Below, one piece after another: positions 1-12,052 of a stretch of 64,000 nucleotides of DNA; within the stretch, counting starts at the first letter, position 1; each line of letters begins with the position of its first letter. This DNA comes from Quillaja saponaria. Its lineage: Eukaryota; Streptophyta; Magnoliopsida; Fabales; Quillajaceae. The notes below the pieces were generated by a model that saw only the letters and a list, made by a program, of their open reading frames with translations, was not told where the DNA came from and did not search any database. The translations under genes and the position numbers were made by a program. Where the stretch lies: the NCBI GenBank assembly GCA_029379385.1, contig CM055609.1, positions 7,998,001 through 8,062,000 on the forward strand, in the 5' to 3' direction.

Positions 1-212
1 ACAACACCGATCGGCTCCTTGACAAGCTGGAGCGTGGCAACTGCTTCGGGATCCATCCGAAACTTCCCCTTATCATCGCAATATACCAACCGGATTGGCC
101 TTGCTGGACCTGTCACCAATGAAGAAGACGGTGACGGAGAGTAGGAATGAGAGAATGACATGGGCGAGGCATCGGAGGAAGAGTCCTTTCCTCTGTTAAA
201 AAATTTCATCAT
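1..212 (-). CDS. Guanylate-binding-protein-like GTPase, 5' part of first exon (gene runs off the window)
   Basis: Reading leftward from a double ATG at 212-207, the frame is open to the window edge (about 70 codons). It begins MMKFFNRGKDSSSDASP, then a Ser/Pro-rich stretch, then GPARPIRLVYCD and a GKFRMDPEAVATLQLVKEPIGVV block. That block is typical of the start of the large GTPase domain in plant guanylate-binding proteins (dynamin superfamily); the P-loop would follow just outside the window. The first ATG was chosen because the MMKFF start looks family-like; an in-frame ATG 17 codons later is possible. The family binds and hydrolyses GTP; the role of the plant members is less clear. Truncation is only by the window edge. 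Family call is from remembered sequence, without a search. Confidence 0.8.
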   Translation of the reverse strand, partial: MMKFFNRGKDSSSDASPMSFSHSYSPSPSSSLVTGPARPIRLVYCDDKGKFRMDPEAVATLQLVKEPIGV

Positions 213-727
213 CTTAACGCTTTCCCTTCGTTTCTTCCCAAAGATTTGGTCCTCTGTTTTTTTCTCTTTGCCTTCGATAAAATCCTTCAACTTTCTTCCC
301 TTGTTTCCTTCCTTTTCAGTTTACAGCGAGCGAGCGTGCGAACTGAGAAGGGTTTAAAATTGGGGAGGGAAACGAGGTTAGTGCCTAGAGGTTTTGGCAA
401 TGGCAGTGCTGCAAAGAAAAGTTAATTGGAATGACGATGCTGTCCCCAGTTTGTTTGGCGGTAAATTGTTACACAAGGGTTTTTTTTTGTCATTCTGAAG
501 GGCATTGTTCCTTTGTTGTGGAAAAACAGCTTGGATATAAAGCTACCGGTCCATTTCTTTTTCTTTTCTTTTTAGCTATAGTTTATCATTTTCTTTTTAT
601 ACTTAAAGTAAATTATGTTATACTCAAAGCTTGATAATAAAAAATAATAAAATTATTCTAATCTCTCTTTTAGTTATGTCAAAAATACTCGAATCTCTCT
701 ACTATTTTTAAAACATACATGTACCTC

Positions 728-758
<31 letters not shown>

Positions 759-1188
759 CTATATCTTAACCTAAATCCTAAAAAAATAATGAAAATATCT
801 ATGTCTTTCTTATTAAAGGATAAATATAATTTTAACATTATTAAACTAATTAATTTAATAATAATATAATATTTATAGTTTAAGATTTAAATAAAAATTA
901 GAATAACAATTTTTTTTCTAAAATGATAAATAAAATAAAAAATACAAAATAAATTTATAATTATATTATTAAATTATCATAGTTTATTGAAAATACTAAT
1001 CAATTATAAAAAATATTATTTTTTTAGTTAAATCTTTATTTTAAGGATGACTCTTCATTTATATTTTATTTTACTTTGAATAATTTCATTTCATTAATAA
1101 AGTTAAAATTATATGTCTAGCTCCTAATATTAATAATATATTAAGGGTATTTTTTATATTTATGTTAACTTTTTAGAATTTGAATTAA
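213..1188. other. Promoter/5' leader side of the GBP-like gene, then AT-rich spacer
   Basis: Positions 213-420 are pyrimidine-rich on the + strand and probably hold the leader and promoter of the leftward GBP-like gene. From about 580 on, the sequence is AT-rich with an A-run at 739-758. No gene was recognised; the two short ORFs here show no family features. Confidence 0.5.
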
Positions 1189-2031
1189 AGGTTCACTTGG
1201 TATGTAAAAATGATTTTTGCATAATTGGAATGAGAAAGGAAATGAAATTGGAATGCAAGTGAAATTAATCATTCTATTCTATTGTTTAGTAACGTCGGTG
1301 AGAATAATTATTCCATTATATTTATTTACTTTTTATGTAGTTTTTAGACATAAAGTAATATGAAAATTATGCTAAAATGACAAAAATATCCCTTAATAGA
1401 TAAAGTAATAAAAATGTAACATAATTTATTAAATATATATATTTCTTAAATTTTTTAATTAATTTAAAAAAAATTATATTATATTATTTATTATTAATTT
1501 AATTAATACTATTACTTATATTTATTTTATTATTTCTTTTTTTTTATTAATATTAATATTTTAGTTAAAATTACTTAACTAATTTATTTATTTATAATTA
1601 TATTATTTATTATTATGTGAAGGGTTTTTTTGTCATTTGACTAAAAATGAATTGATTTATTATTATTTTTATATACAAATTTTTTATTTTTTATTATTTA
1701 ATGTGATTTCAAGGGTATTTTTTTCATTTGATTATATTAAATAATAAAAATATTTAATTTATTTATAATGTTATTATTTTATTAATATATAATTTTTTAT
1801 TTTATGAGATATAATGGTTTTTATGTTATTTAACTGAACTAAACCGATTTCATAGAAGTAGAAATGAGTAATCCCACCATTTATGTGGATTTGAGAATTC
1901 ATACTTCTATGGAATAAAATGTCCGGAATAAAGTAAGTATTATGAAGCTAAAATATACCATACTAAAGAATGTTCATTCTATGAAATTATGCATAGAATG
2001 AAAAGGTCATTTCTGCATACCAAACTAACTC
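1189..2031. mobile_element. Tourist/PIF-Harbinger-like non-autonomous element
   Basis: The ends are imperfect terminal inverted repeats. The left end reads GGTTCACTTGGTATGTAAAA. The reverse complement of the right end reads GAGTTAGTTTGGTATGCAGA, and similarity continues inward through AATGA..TTTT. Immediate flanks are TAA on the left and TAG on the right, which would fit a decayed 3-bp TWA target duplication. The roughly 843-bp interior is AT-rich with no transposase. The (G/A)(G/A)GTT..TTGGTA ends resemble Tourist-type elements; the superfamily is inferred from ends and length only. Confidence 0.6.
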
Positions 2032-2995
2032 TAGCTGTAGTTTTTTTTCAAACTTTAAGAATGTATATATGGATTTGGAAAATAGAAGAGAGATTGTATA
2101 AATTTTACATAATGCAGGGTGGTTGAAATAATATACTCTACAAGAAAAACATATTCTCATTCAATAATTTAATTTATTAAAATAAAATTTAGTTATAATT
2201 AAATCATTTTTGTTGTTAAAAACAAAACTTCATTCATGTTTCTCTTAAGGACTTTATAATCAAATCACAACTAGAAAAATTATTAAAATTCACTAGCAGT
2301 CAATATTTTATTTTTTTGCAACAAAAAAATATTATTCACATCAACACCTTAACCGTATTTATTACTTTTCTTAGAATAAATGTATAATAATAACACTTAG
2401 CACGACAAAAGTAACATTAATTTCACTCTTTATTTCAAAGGCAGATTTTACTTATTTACGAGATCACTCATATACAACTGAGTGGAACTAATTTCACTTT
2501 GTATAATTAGTGTCCTCCTAAACAAATATAGGTGTGATGATGGTAAGTTGTCTCACATAGAGTGATAAGTTGATATAAATTTTGTAAGTTGTCAAATGAA
2601 TAAAACTTTTTTCTTAAACTATGAACAATTGCTTCACAATATAATTAAGAAATGATATTATAAAATATTTTGTTAATTTTTTTAAGAGTAACATGGTGTC
2701 TAGTCAGCATTTAAATTAATTTACATTCCAGATTAGATCAAAAACATAGATTATAGATTATTTACGTAGAATTTAAAAAATTTAATAGGATTTTTGTAAA
2801 AATATTTTGCGAAGTTTAATTTGTTAAATATTTTGTGGAATTAGATAATAACAAGAAAGTGAGACTGTTTATTGGAGTTTTCAGAGAGAGAGTACAATTA
2901 TTATTATCTTTGGTAGGATGCATAAACTCTCTATTTCTCCTTACTTGAATTGCTGCTTGTTTCCCTTCCAAGATTCTACTCTCTCAAAAATAAAA
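2032..2995. other. AT-rich spacer, no gene seen
   Basis: AT-rich DNA with no coding-looking frame and no clear repeat boundaries. It ends where similarity to CWC22 begins. Confidence 0.5.
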
Positions 2996-4580
2996 ATCCA
3001 TTCTCATGCTTTTAAGTTTACCCAGATGATGAAAGAGGTTCAAGATCAAAGCAGCGTGGAGTATCCACGATTAGCATGGATGCCTTTAGAGCATCAGCGG
3101 GCTAGTAAACAAGGTATGTATAATCTAATATCACAAACATTATCACAGAATTTAATAAGGGAAAGGGGTTTGTTCTAGGTATGTATGAAATTGTAGATGG
3201 CTTCCCCACTTTCCCAAGTTTCACAAATGTAATTGCTGAATTGATTGCTGTTGTAAACAAAAAGTTTTCTGATGTGGGTAATTTTCAGTTAAAAAGTGTT
3301 GTTTGGCAGCTTAATGTATAATCGAATGCACAAACCTCAAGTACTTGCTGCTGTTAAATTTTGTGGCTCACCCAATGAACCAACAATTGCTTTAGAATTG
3401 TTAATGCTTTAGAATTGAGATTACCTACTGATGATAGTGTTGAAGTAGGTGTTGGGTTTGTCATAGAATGTGGAACAAATCCGCAGGATGTCTCACCTTT
3501 AGGCCAAGATGGTGTGTTTGTGCATTTTCATGGGATTCTTCATGAAGAGGAAATAGACAAGCTTGTTTAATTTCTGATTAAAGGTCTGTTTTGCAATCAG
3601 AAAAGCAAACTTTCATTGGTTCCCAGCGGTTCATCCAGAAGTGGACCTTGTTCAAGAGAAAGATCAATTAGCTCGTGAGATCTATCTTCAAGATAACATT
3701 TTAACCTTGACTTATACAAACCAGACCCCGATTTCCTGAAGAATGAGAAGTGTTGTGAAGAATTGAAAAAAAAAGAAAAAAAACCATACTTGGTTAGGAA
3801 TCTAATTAGGATGATGAAGGTTTCAGTGAGGAGCTAAAGATGGGGTTCTGATCATTCGACATGAATCGAAGATTCCAGTTTAAATTTGAAGGAGGCGGAT
3901 CATAAGCTGATGGAAATGAACTAGAACCAGGTCAAGAAAGGGAACTGTGCAAAATGCTCTTGGAGTGTTACAATCAAGACAAGACTTACCTCCAGAATTA
4001 TGGTCCTTTTGCGCAGCATTTCTTCAAGCTCAACCAAATCCTAGCAGGAGAATTTTGAGAAGTGTTTTGTCCAGCATTGTCAATCGTTCACCAACTTGAA
4101 ACAAATAGATTAAGGAATGTAGCTGAGTTTGATTGCAAATGATGCTCTGCCTTGGCATGTTTTGGATTATATACAATTAACTGAGGAGGACATCTATTAA
4201 GGTTCTCTTCCAGGAATTGTCTGAACATCTTGGTTTTGAATGTCTTATCACCATGCAAGGATCATTGGATTGTAAATTTCCGGGAGAATCCCAAAGATAT
4301 ATGGTTTCCGGTTAATTTTTTTCAGTAGCGTAGCTTTGATGGCATCACTGGGAACTTGTGAGTGCACTTGAAGAACATGACACTCCTTACCAGCCAACAA
4401 ACAAAATCAGTTTCAAATGAACAGGACAGCTCCGATTCATCGAACTCTAGCATAGCTAGTTTTGATTCAGATTCATCAAGTTCTGATTTGGGGTCACATT
4501 CATCGAATTCTGGTGAAAGTGATAGAGATGAAAAAGGAAGAAAGCTAAGGAGAAGAGATTAAGGCAGTGCAATGCTATTT
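2996..4580 (+). pseudogene. Decayed copy of the splicing factor CWC22 (nucampholin; MIF4G/MA3 protein)
   Basis: Conserved CWC22 segments appear in the right order on the + strand, but in shifting frames with many stops. In order they are FKFTQMMKEVQDQSSVEYPR (from about 3012), NLIRERGLF (about 3152), LIAVVNKKFSDVG, LPTDDSVEVGVGFVIECG (about 3422), HFHGILHEEEIDKLV, YKPDPDFLKNEK (about 3714), and a NFFTS block (about 4316). Last comes LKNMTLLTSQQ with a Ser/Asp-rich tail ending in KGRKLRRRD (4365-4562). Blocks corresponding to the N-terminal MIF4G region and the C-terminal MA3 region are both present. The real protein is an essential spliceosome component that helps deposit eIF4A3 and the exon-junction complex. 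No intron-like interruption separates the blocks, so a processed retrocopy is likely. No clear poly-A tail or target duplication was seen. It is certainly non-functional as protein. Confidence 0.85.
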
Positions 4581-6570
4581 TAAGCATTAGGTCACGAAGG
4601 CCCTTTTCTCAAAAAGAGAAAGATGACGGATGCTGATATATTTTGCGGCAGAGCATATTACATAAGGTATTCTACACAAGTGATGGCTTAAAGATTGTTG
4701 TTTTTATGATTACTACCAACACTGATTATTGTTTAATTTGTATCCTAGGATTTACATATCACAATCATAAGCTGCATTATTATATGGATTTCATACACTT
4801 TCTCTTTGAATTTTTAATTTGGCATGTTGTAGTATTGTTTGATTGTTGCTTTTCTCTCAAATCTTCTAGGTACTCTATTTCCCTTAACTTCCTTCTTCTA
4901 TCTTAATCTTTCTATCTTGGAAGAATCTTTTTATACCTTTTCTGTTAGATGTACTCAAATCTCAACCTTGGCTTTTGCACTTGTACCATATTCAATAATT
5001 ATTTCCTGATCCTAGCCTGCAAGACCCTCTCAAATTAGAGATATCTACATGATTAAAGAAAAAAATTTGCAGAATAGATGAACTTCATTAGAAGATCTTT
5101 ATTGCTGATAAGGTCCAATTGTCATATTGACTATTAACATCTGAGAATCTTGAAGCAATGTGGATTAAATATGAGGCTGATTAGCCCAACCCAGATGAAA
5201 AATGCATATCTGAAAATTGTTTATCATATATATGCTCAATTTCTACTATCTGTAAGGAAGTTGCTGGTATTTGATGATATTGGGTTGTTATTCAACCAAG
5301 TTCCATGTCATTGTATTGTCCTTTTATGCATTTCAGATTGGAAGACTTCTACTGTTTTCCTTCTGATCATCTTCCATGTAATATACCAATTTTCTTTTAG
5401 TGATAACTTTTCTAAAGAAAGTGATTTTGTGTACTTTGAGGTGGAAGGGAGTTGTTATAGTCGATTACATCTTTAAGCTGCCCTAGTCCTAGTGCCCTGG
5501 CTCTTCATTTGTTAGTTCACTTCCTTCACTTGCTTATCACTAAATTGTTCTGTAATGTGTACTTGTTTTCCACATATGGGTGGAACTTGTTTTACATTGT
5601 GGTTGTGGTTGATGAGACTCATGAGAACAAGTTTCTAGCTAGGGCCCGTGCTTCAGTGGACAAAATATATACCCTTTTTTCATCTCAATATTCAAATGTG
5701 ATTGGGTGCATACAGATATGCAGAGTACCTATCTACTGCAATTTATAGTTTATCACTAATTTAAACTCAATTATTAGGAGTAAAAATAATAATAATAGAA
5801 AAAGTTTGATAAAAAAATTAAAATAAATATAAAGGTTTTAAGCCATCATCACATGTTGCACATGATAACATTAATTTTATCATTGACTTGTAAGCACTTA
5901 TTTTTAGTATGATGACAGTGGAGAGAGGGAGGAAGAGCACTCACCCTAACCCTCTAGATGTCCAATTGAATTAATTTATCACCATGAGAGGCTAAGATTA
6001 ATTAATCTGACTAGACTTAAATTATTTTGAACAAAATAAAGTTGTAATATGCTTTTTTAATTGAAGTTTTTTTCTTCTCTCAAGAAAAATGCTTTTTAAT
6101 AATTTCAAACAATTATTACCAAAATCCTAGCCAAAAAAACAATAATTAAGAAGATAATGCAACATATACTTGAATCTAAGTAATGAATAAAAAATTAAAG
6201 AAAAGAAAAAAAAATTCATAATTACAGATCACATTTCTTAGCACTTTCTGACTTCTAATTTCAGCTTCGAATTTTTTTAAAATTTCAGAAAAAAACCTAG
6301 TTTTATTATTTAATTTTTAAAATTGTATAGATATTGTTTTCGAGGCGAGAAATTTAAAGTGAAAATCTAATAACAAGTCTATATATCTATATATTGATTG
6401 CAAATTCAGACAATATATAATTCCTCTCTCCGAAAATTCAAAAACCGTGAGAAGGAATTATACCACAGGATAGAAAACCCAAAATTACGAGAAGAAAAAA
6501 AAAAAAAAAGCAAATATAAAAAACAAAATTACATACAAATTGCAGTTGAAAATTGGTTCTACCCAATAAA
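4581..6570. other. Spacer downstream of the CWC22 relic and 3' flank of the glutaredoxin gene
   Basis: Short ORFs between 4640 and 5750 are Phe/Leu/Ile-rich random-looking translations with no family motif. An A-rich tract (6491-6509) lies about 60 bp beyond the glutaredoxin stop. No gene recognised. Confidence 0.5.
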
Positions 6571-6954
6571 TTAAAGCCACAAAGCTCCGGCATCCTTTAA
6601 GATAGGAACTAATTCACCTGAAATATGAGTTGCCATGACTCTTTCCAATCCACCAAACAACTTCCCACCTACAAACACCGCCGGAAACTGCACCGACGAT
6701 GATCGGCTGCCGTCTTCCAAACCCACCATCCTTGTCAATTCCTCAATTACTTTAACCTCCCCGTCTTCCTCGACCTCGTACACAACAGGGTTCACACCTA
6801 AACCAAGTAACAACCTTTTCACTACATGACACATGCAACAACCACGTTTCCCAAACACTATAACCGCATTCTCTGATACCATTTTGATTACCACCGGTGG
6901 ATCACGTGATCCGGCGGAGAGCCAGTTGGTCCTATATGGAATTGCTTCTTGCAT
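6571..6954 (-). CDS. CC-type glutaredoxin (ROXY class, closest to GRXC9/GRX480)
   Basis: A single uninterrupted exon encodes 127 aa, the usual length of land-plant-specific CC-type glutaredoxins. The thioredoxin-fold start ENAVIVFGKRG leads to the active site CCMC at residues 39-42. LGVNPVVYEV, PAVFVGGKLFGGLERVMATH and the C-terminal ALWL (124-127) follow. In this class the ALWL end mediates binding to TGA bZIP factors, so the protein is expected to act in nucleus and cytosol as a negative co-regulator of TGA-controlled genes (salicylate, jasmonate and detoxification responses). MQ..I at the N-terminus and the LLLGLGVNP segment resemble Arabidopsis GRX480/ROXY19 more than the floral ROXY1/2. 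The start is the first ATG after a GA-rich leader. Nothing is broken. Subgroup is inferred, not tested. Confidence 0.92.
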   Translation of the reverse strand: MQEAIPYRTNWLSAGSRDPPVVIKMVSENAVIVFGKRGCCMCHVVKRLLLGLGVNPVVYEVEEDGEVKVIEELTRMVGLEDGSRSSSVQFPAVFVGGKLFGGLERVMATHISGELVPILKDAGALWL

Positions 6955-7185
6955 GAGATAACCGGAGAATATAGAGAGAGAGAGAGAGAGAGGAGATGGG
7001 TGCCCCTTGAGAATGGTTATAGTATGGAGGGAGGTGGAGTGGAAATATAAAGAAGGAGGAGACTCTCACGTCAACGGCAGTTACGCACTACTATACGTCA
7101 CAGATACTGTGGATGACGTTAGGACATTGGTCAACAGTTTCTAATTTGCTACGTCTCACCACCGATCGATGATGACGATGACGTC
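6955..7185 (-). promoter_or_regulatory. Glutaredoxin promoter: GA-rich leader, TATA-like box and clustered TGACG (TGA/bZIP) motifs
   Basis: Reading leftward, a TATA-like TTTATATT lies at about 7043-7050, some 90 bp before the ATG. A (GA)n tract at 6973-6992 is probably in the 5' leader. Further upstream, TGACG cores occur at 7068-7073, 7095-7100, 7114-7119, 7173-7177 and 7179-7184 (both orientations), four of them TGACGT. TGACG is the core of as-1-type elements bound by TGA factors. Spacing does not match one textbook as-1 element, but five cores in about 120 bp is dense. This fits feedback control by TGA factors, known for GRX480. Confidence 0.65.
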
Positions 7186-8481
7186 TCCAATGTTATCATC
7201 TGTGCACTTTTGCTCCTTCTTTGACATTTGGAATGCACAAAAAACAAACAAAATAAGTAATTGAGAGAAAAATATTTGCACTAAAAAAATAGTAGGAAAA
7301 AAAATTATAGGGGATATCAAATTCTCTCCTAGTAACTAATTAATTAATTTTAAAAATTATACTTTAACAAAATATTAGAACTGAAGCTCTCTAATGAAGG
7401 CAAACTTATTTACGTTTTTAAATTTATTTTACAATTTACAGTGAAAGAGGTGTTGATGTGTTAATTTTTCAGAAATAAAAAAATTATCTCTTATTATATA
7501 ACCTATTAATTTAAAAAAAATTCTACCAATAAAAAATATAAATATATAAAGATTTAGTGGATTCTAATTAAGTTTTTTAAAATAATTAATTTTGATAAAG
7601 GTTAATTTCATGACACCCAACAAAAAAGCAACGGCATTTCGTGTGGCAATAATAAAGCATAAACATGTTTTTATGGTATTACCCACCTAACTCAATATTC
7701 TTCTCTTGCGGATCTTAACAAAATTTCATCTTTTATGATAATTTCATATAAATACAAAAATCTCTTTTGACCATTTTCATGAAATAAGAACATTTTTTAT
7801 CTTAATTTTTTCTATATACTTTTGTTAACATTATTTTATTTTTTAATGTAGGGTGGAAAAACAGGATTAGAATTACACGCCAGAGACATTCAAAAGAAGG
7901 AAAAATATGGAAAATAATATTTAAAAAAAATTAAGTCCACTTTAATGTTCTCTGAGTAGATGTAATTTCAAATCCTCAAAACACAGGGCCGCGGTTGTGA
8001 CGAAGTCAGAATCCAAAGACAGTGCGCCGTGTACACGTAAGCAAAACGACAATATCATGACGTCATATTCCACCCAAAATTTGGTCTGTGATCCTCGGTT
8101 ACTACATACTCTCGCTTCCAACTTCCTATGTATATCCGAAACTGTCATTTTCAGACAAGTAAAGCTTAGTTCTATCTATCCCTTCTTTATAGGACGTTGT
8201 AGTAAAATTAAATATTTTAAAAATAATCTCATTAATTATATAACATAGAATTTTATTAAAATTAAATATATTTAAAATAATCTCATTAATTATATAACTC
8301 AAAAAATTATTATCAATAATCATAATATATTACTAAAAAATAAAAACTTTTCATGTAAACACTTACCATTATAGACTATCAAATGAGCACATGTATTTAC
8401 TTTCCTTGAGTAAATTGTGTGTTTACCATTAACATAATACAAGGATGAAGTGAAAAGTGAAACAAACCAAAGGTTTGATTC
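7186..8481. other. Spacer between glutaredoxin and neprosin copy 1; right part is the copy-1 promoter
   Basis: Mostly AT-rich. From about 8098 the sequence (GCTTCCAACTTCCTATGTAT onward) is clearly related to 11641 onward, upstream of neprosin copy 2, so this is the conserved 5' flank of the duplicated unit. Two imperfect copies of a roughly 60-bp AT-rich block containing TCTCATTAATTATATAAC lie at about 8207-8300. The same doubled block is present upstream of copy 2. Confidence 0.55.
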
Positions 8482-10769
8482 ATGGCTCTGAAAATTACTA
8501 CACTAGCTCACTTTTTTATTTTACCATGGCTCTCCAGCTGGGATCTGTTAATGTTTGGGGTGGAAGGGAAAAGTACAGAAGATATTGAGACAAATAAACA
8601 ACTGAAGGAACTCAACAAACAATACGTCCACATATACAAGGTATATTTTGATTTTCTTATCATACTTGACCAACAACAAAAGCATTTCTGAAACATGTCC
8701 ATTGCAATATAAAAGAAAGCTTAGATTTTTATTCTTACAATAAACTGTAATAACTTTATAGACATTGGCTACGTAAATTTCTGAGTAACCATAAATATAT
8801 ATGTATTGTATTCTATGTTCTTATCTTCAATTACAGGATGAAGGTCGTCAAGTTTTTATTGTGTTGACATTTATAAGCAGCCTTCTCGAAGTCATCCAGC
8901 ACCGAAGGAACACAAGATCCAGGTAATTTTCTTCAGAAATGATTATCAGAAATCAAAGAAATTATAACTGAATCAGTTCAGCAAGTTTTTTCCATATAGA
9001 AAGTAACCCCTTAAGGATACAATTCATTACTGCTGTATCATTCAGAGTTCGAAGGCAACACAAGATAACTTATAATTTAAAAACAACAATTCCAGTAAAA
9101 GTTCAAAAAATTTCTAATTGTTATCTTGTTTTCTCATTTTGAGAGGAAATAGAGGAAAAGAACCTAATATATACATATTTTAATTTAGTAATTCGTGTGA
9201 AGAGTAGCAACTTCTACACACATACTAGGCCTACTTCATTTTCCCATGTTTATGAGTACAAATTATTGACCATGTAAAGAATCCTACATGAACAGATGAG
9301 ACTCAGCTCATACCCGAAAGGAATGCCTCGCAGTGAAGATTCAATGGCAAACAATGTCAAGGAAATTCAGATTAAAGGCGGTCCAGCAGGCACCGTTCCA
9401 ATTCGTAGCACAAAGAAAAAGGATCTTAGTTATCACGAAGCTAACAACAAAAGTATTCAAGAAATTGCCTTTTCTCCTTGCTTTGATGCAAGACTATATT
9501 CATTCTAAAATAGTAAATAATTAAACAGGATAATAATTCAATTGTTATATCTGACAATAATCTTTTTGCATTTATTTTCTTAAATTATTCATAAACCAAA
9601 AGAAAAATAACTTACAAAACTTTTACAATATTGTTTTTTTATGCAGTATCCAACATTACAGTTAAAAATGGATCCAGATAGCAAGTATTACGGGGCTAGG
9701 GCAGATATGAATACATACAATCCTAAAGCTTCACCAGGCCAATTAGTAAAGCTTTAATTCGGATTGAGAATGCTAACAATGGTACAAACTACATACAAGC
9801 TGCATTCATGGTAACAAATTAGATCTATCAAAGTAATTTCCACATGAACTATATTACTTTGGATGGATTACACATGCTACGATCATCTGTTTTTGTTTGT
9901 CTTTCAGGTAGATCCAAATCTATATGATGATAACTGCACACACTTATTCACAGCATGGGCAGTAAGTCTTGAAAATTTTGTATGTCCTGTAGCTCCTGTA
10001 ATGAGCAATATATTCTCATCACCAGTGTTCTTTTATTTATTTATGTTGAGAGGGAAACAATAGAACAGGATTTTACGACCTACACTGCTCGGGTTTTGTA
10101 CAAGTAAGTCAGACCACAGCACCTGGTCTGTTTGTTGACGATGGATCCCTTTCAACAGTCGGTGGTAAACAATGCTATTATGAACTCTTAATTTACCGGG
10201 TAAACATGCTATCCATTTATCATTCACATTTCATTGATGTTTATAATTTCAAAGAAATGAACATGATACAAATCTGCCAAACAAAGTATTTCTATTAGTA
10301 CCTTCAAAAAGACAGAGAAAAGTAAGGCATAGAAAGAACAGGAAAATGTTTATAATTTTTATTCGCAGGTTATACTATGAAAGAAAGAATTGTGTAATGA
10401 TTTATTATTTACAATTTTTGATGTAGGATCCTCCAACTGGAAATTGGTGGCTTCTCTTTGGTTACCTTCGCGACCAAGTAGGATATTGGCCAGGGTCAAT
10501 ATTTACTGCTTTGTCAAGCTTTCCAACAGAGGTAGCATGGGGTGGAGAGGTCTTCACTGATCCACTTGAAAAGGGTAGTCCTGAAATTGGTAGAGACCAG
10601 CCTGTAAGTGAAGGCTGGGGAAGAGCAGCATTCATGAAAAACATTTTGTTTGTAATTGAACAGTTAACAAGTAAAGATCTCTCCTACCATTAACCCCGAG
10701 CGTTATGACATAAAATTAATAGATAAAACCAAGTTCATGTATGGAGGTCCTGGGGGAACTTATTATTAA
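8482..10769 (+). pseudogene. Neprosin-family (DUF239) gene copy 1, decayed
   Basis: All seven exons of the neprosin model can be placed: 8482-8640, 8837-8922, 9296-9487, 9647-9810, 9908-9961, about 10053-10199 and 10427-10769. Exon 1 encodes a hydrophobic signal-peptide-like start (MALKITTLAHFF), and the last exon has GNWWLLFGYLRDQVGYWPG and the WGGEVF motif. Lesions: a 1-bp deletion in exon 2 (86 instead of 87 nt) just after GRQVF, a 1-bp deletion in exon 4 (164 vs 165) giving an early TAA, a GC in place of GT after exon 3, loss of the conserved Cys in exon 3 (GGP for GCP), and a frameshift near the C-terminus of exon 7. Intact relatives are secreted proteins with a Neprosin_AP (DUF4409) half and a neprosin glutamic-peptidase half. 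This copy cannot make the full protein. Confidence 0.88.
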
Positions 10770-12052
10770 TGGCAATACTTTGCTTCACCAAATTATGTTT
10801 GCTCACAATCTCTGTTATCTACCCTCAACTCTGATTCTCTCTCTCTGACAGTCTCTCCTCTCCCTGCTTCTCATAGTTTTTCCATCTTTGCTTTTGACAC
10901 TTATAGGCAAATCTCTACTCAAGCTCAACCATTTTTCCAGAAACTGCTAAGTGAAAGAGAAAGAAGTAGTTAAACGAGAGAAAGTGAAACAAAAAATCTC
11001 TACTCAAGCTCAACCATTTTTCCAGTATCTGCTGCTTGAAAGAGAAAGAAGTAGATTAAACGAGAGGAAGTGCAAGAAAATATTAAAAATCTGGAATATT
11101 CAAGAGAAGCTGCTGAAATCAGAAAGTTGCATTCATTTTAATAAAGGAAAGAAAATCAGAAAATTGCTCACTTAGTTTTGAACAGAAAAGTGGTGCAACT
11201 GTTTACAGATGTAGCGCAGAAATTTTACAAAGAAAAAAAAAACTAAAACTAAAACACTTTATACTGAGATAAATCAACCAGTTGTGATTGTCCAAGGAGA
11301 AAGAACAGAACATAGAAACTCAGTTAAAAATGAAGATATCATTCTTCCACTCACTTTTGAAAACCTGACATGGAGGACCCAAAAATTGAAGACAGATGTG
11401 GATTTTTTGGAATCACTCCACCCCTCATTTCGATCCCTTCATTCATATTTTTTTTTTTTTGGAGTAGCAACTTCATTCTTCAGCAAAGCATTTTGACAAT
11501 TTTGTATTTTTCAATCTTGTTTTTAAACAAGGAAATTAATCCAGCCATTGATGCTAAGAATCTCTAATTAAATGGATTCAGCATTTATTTCACTTTGACA
11601 CTCGAAAATTGTTTAAGAAAGAAAATTATTTCACCACGTACTCTTGCTTCCAACTTCCTATCTATATCCGAAACTAATTTTTAGGCAAGTGAAGCTTGGT
11701 TCTATCTATCCCCTATTCCTCTGTATATAGGACGTTGTAATATATTCATTCATTTAAAAATAAATATTTTAAAAATAATATCATTAATTATATAACACAA
11801 AAAATTATTTACAATTAAATATTTTAAAAATAATCTCGTCAATTATATAACACAAATTAGTATCAATTACCACAATAAACACTAAAAAATAAAAACTTTT
11901 CATATAAAAATTAATATCAATTACCATTACTAGACTATCAAAATGAGCACATGTATTTACTTTCCTCGAGTAAATTGTATTTATTTTTTGTGTTTACCAT
12001 TAATGTCATATAAGGATGAAGTGAAAAGTGAAACAAACCTGAGGTTTGATTC
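10770..12052. other. Spacer between neprosin copies 1 and 2 (duplicated 3' and 5' flanks)
   Basis: Positions 10770-11580 match the 3' flank of copy 2 (15200-15960). From about 11636 the sequence matches the 5' flank of copy 1. The repeat unit therefore includes both flanks, about 3.5 kb. No other gene seen. Confidence 0.65.
10905..11075. repeat. Imperfect direct tandem duplication (about 90-bp unit)
   Basis: The blocks beginning near 10908 and near 10997 both contain AATCTCTACTCAAGCTCAAC followed by CATTTTTCCAG and GAAAGAGAAAGAAGTAG. The matching flank of copy 2 (15335-15400) has only one unit, so this duplication arose after the copy 1/2 split. Confidence 0.75.

Noticed and set aside
4643..5748. 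Run of + strand ORFs after the CWC22 relic
   Set aside because: Translations are Phe/Ile/Leu/Tyr-rich as expected for AT-rich non-coding DNA; no motif, and most starts have no good context.
7942..8148. Overlapping short ORFs on both strands before neprosin copy 1
   Set aside because: The region is the duplicated 5' flank of the array; neither ORF is kept in the matching flank of copy 2.
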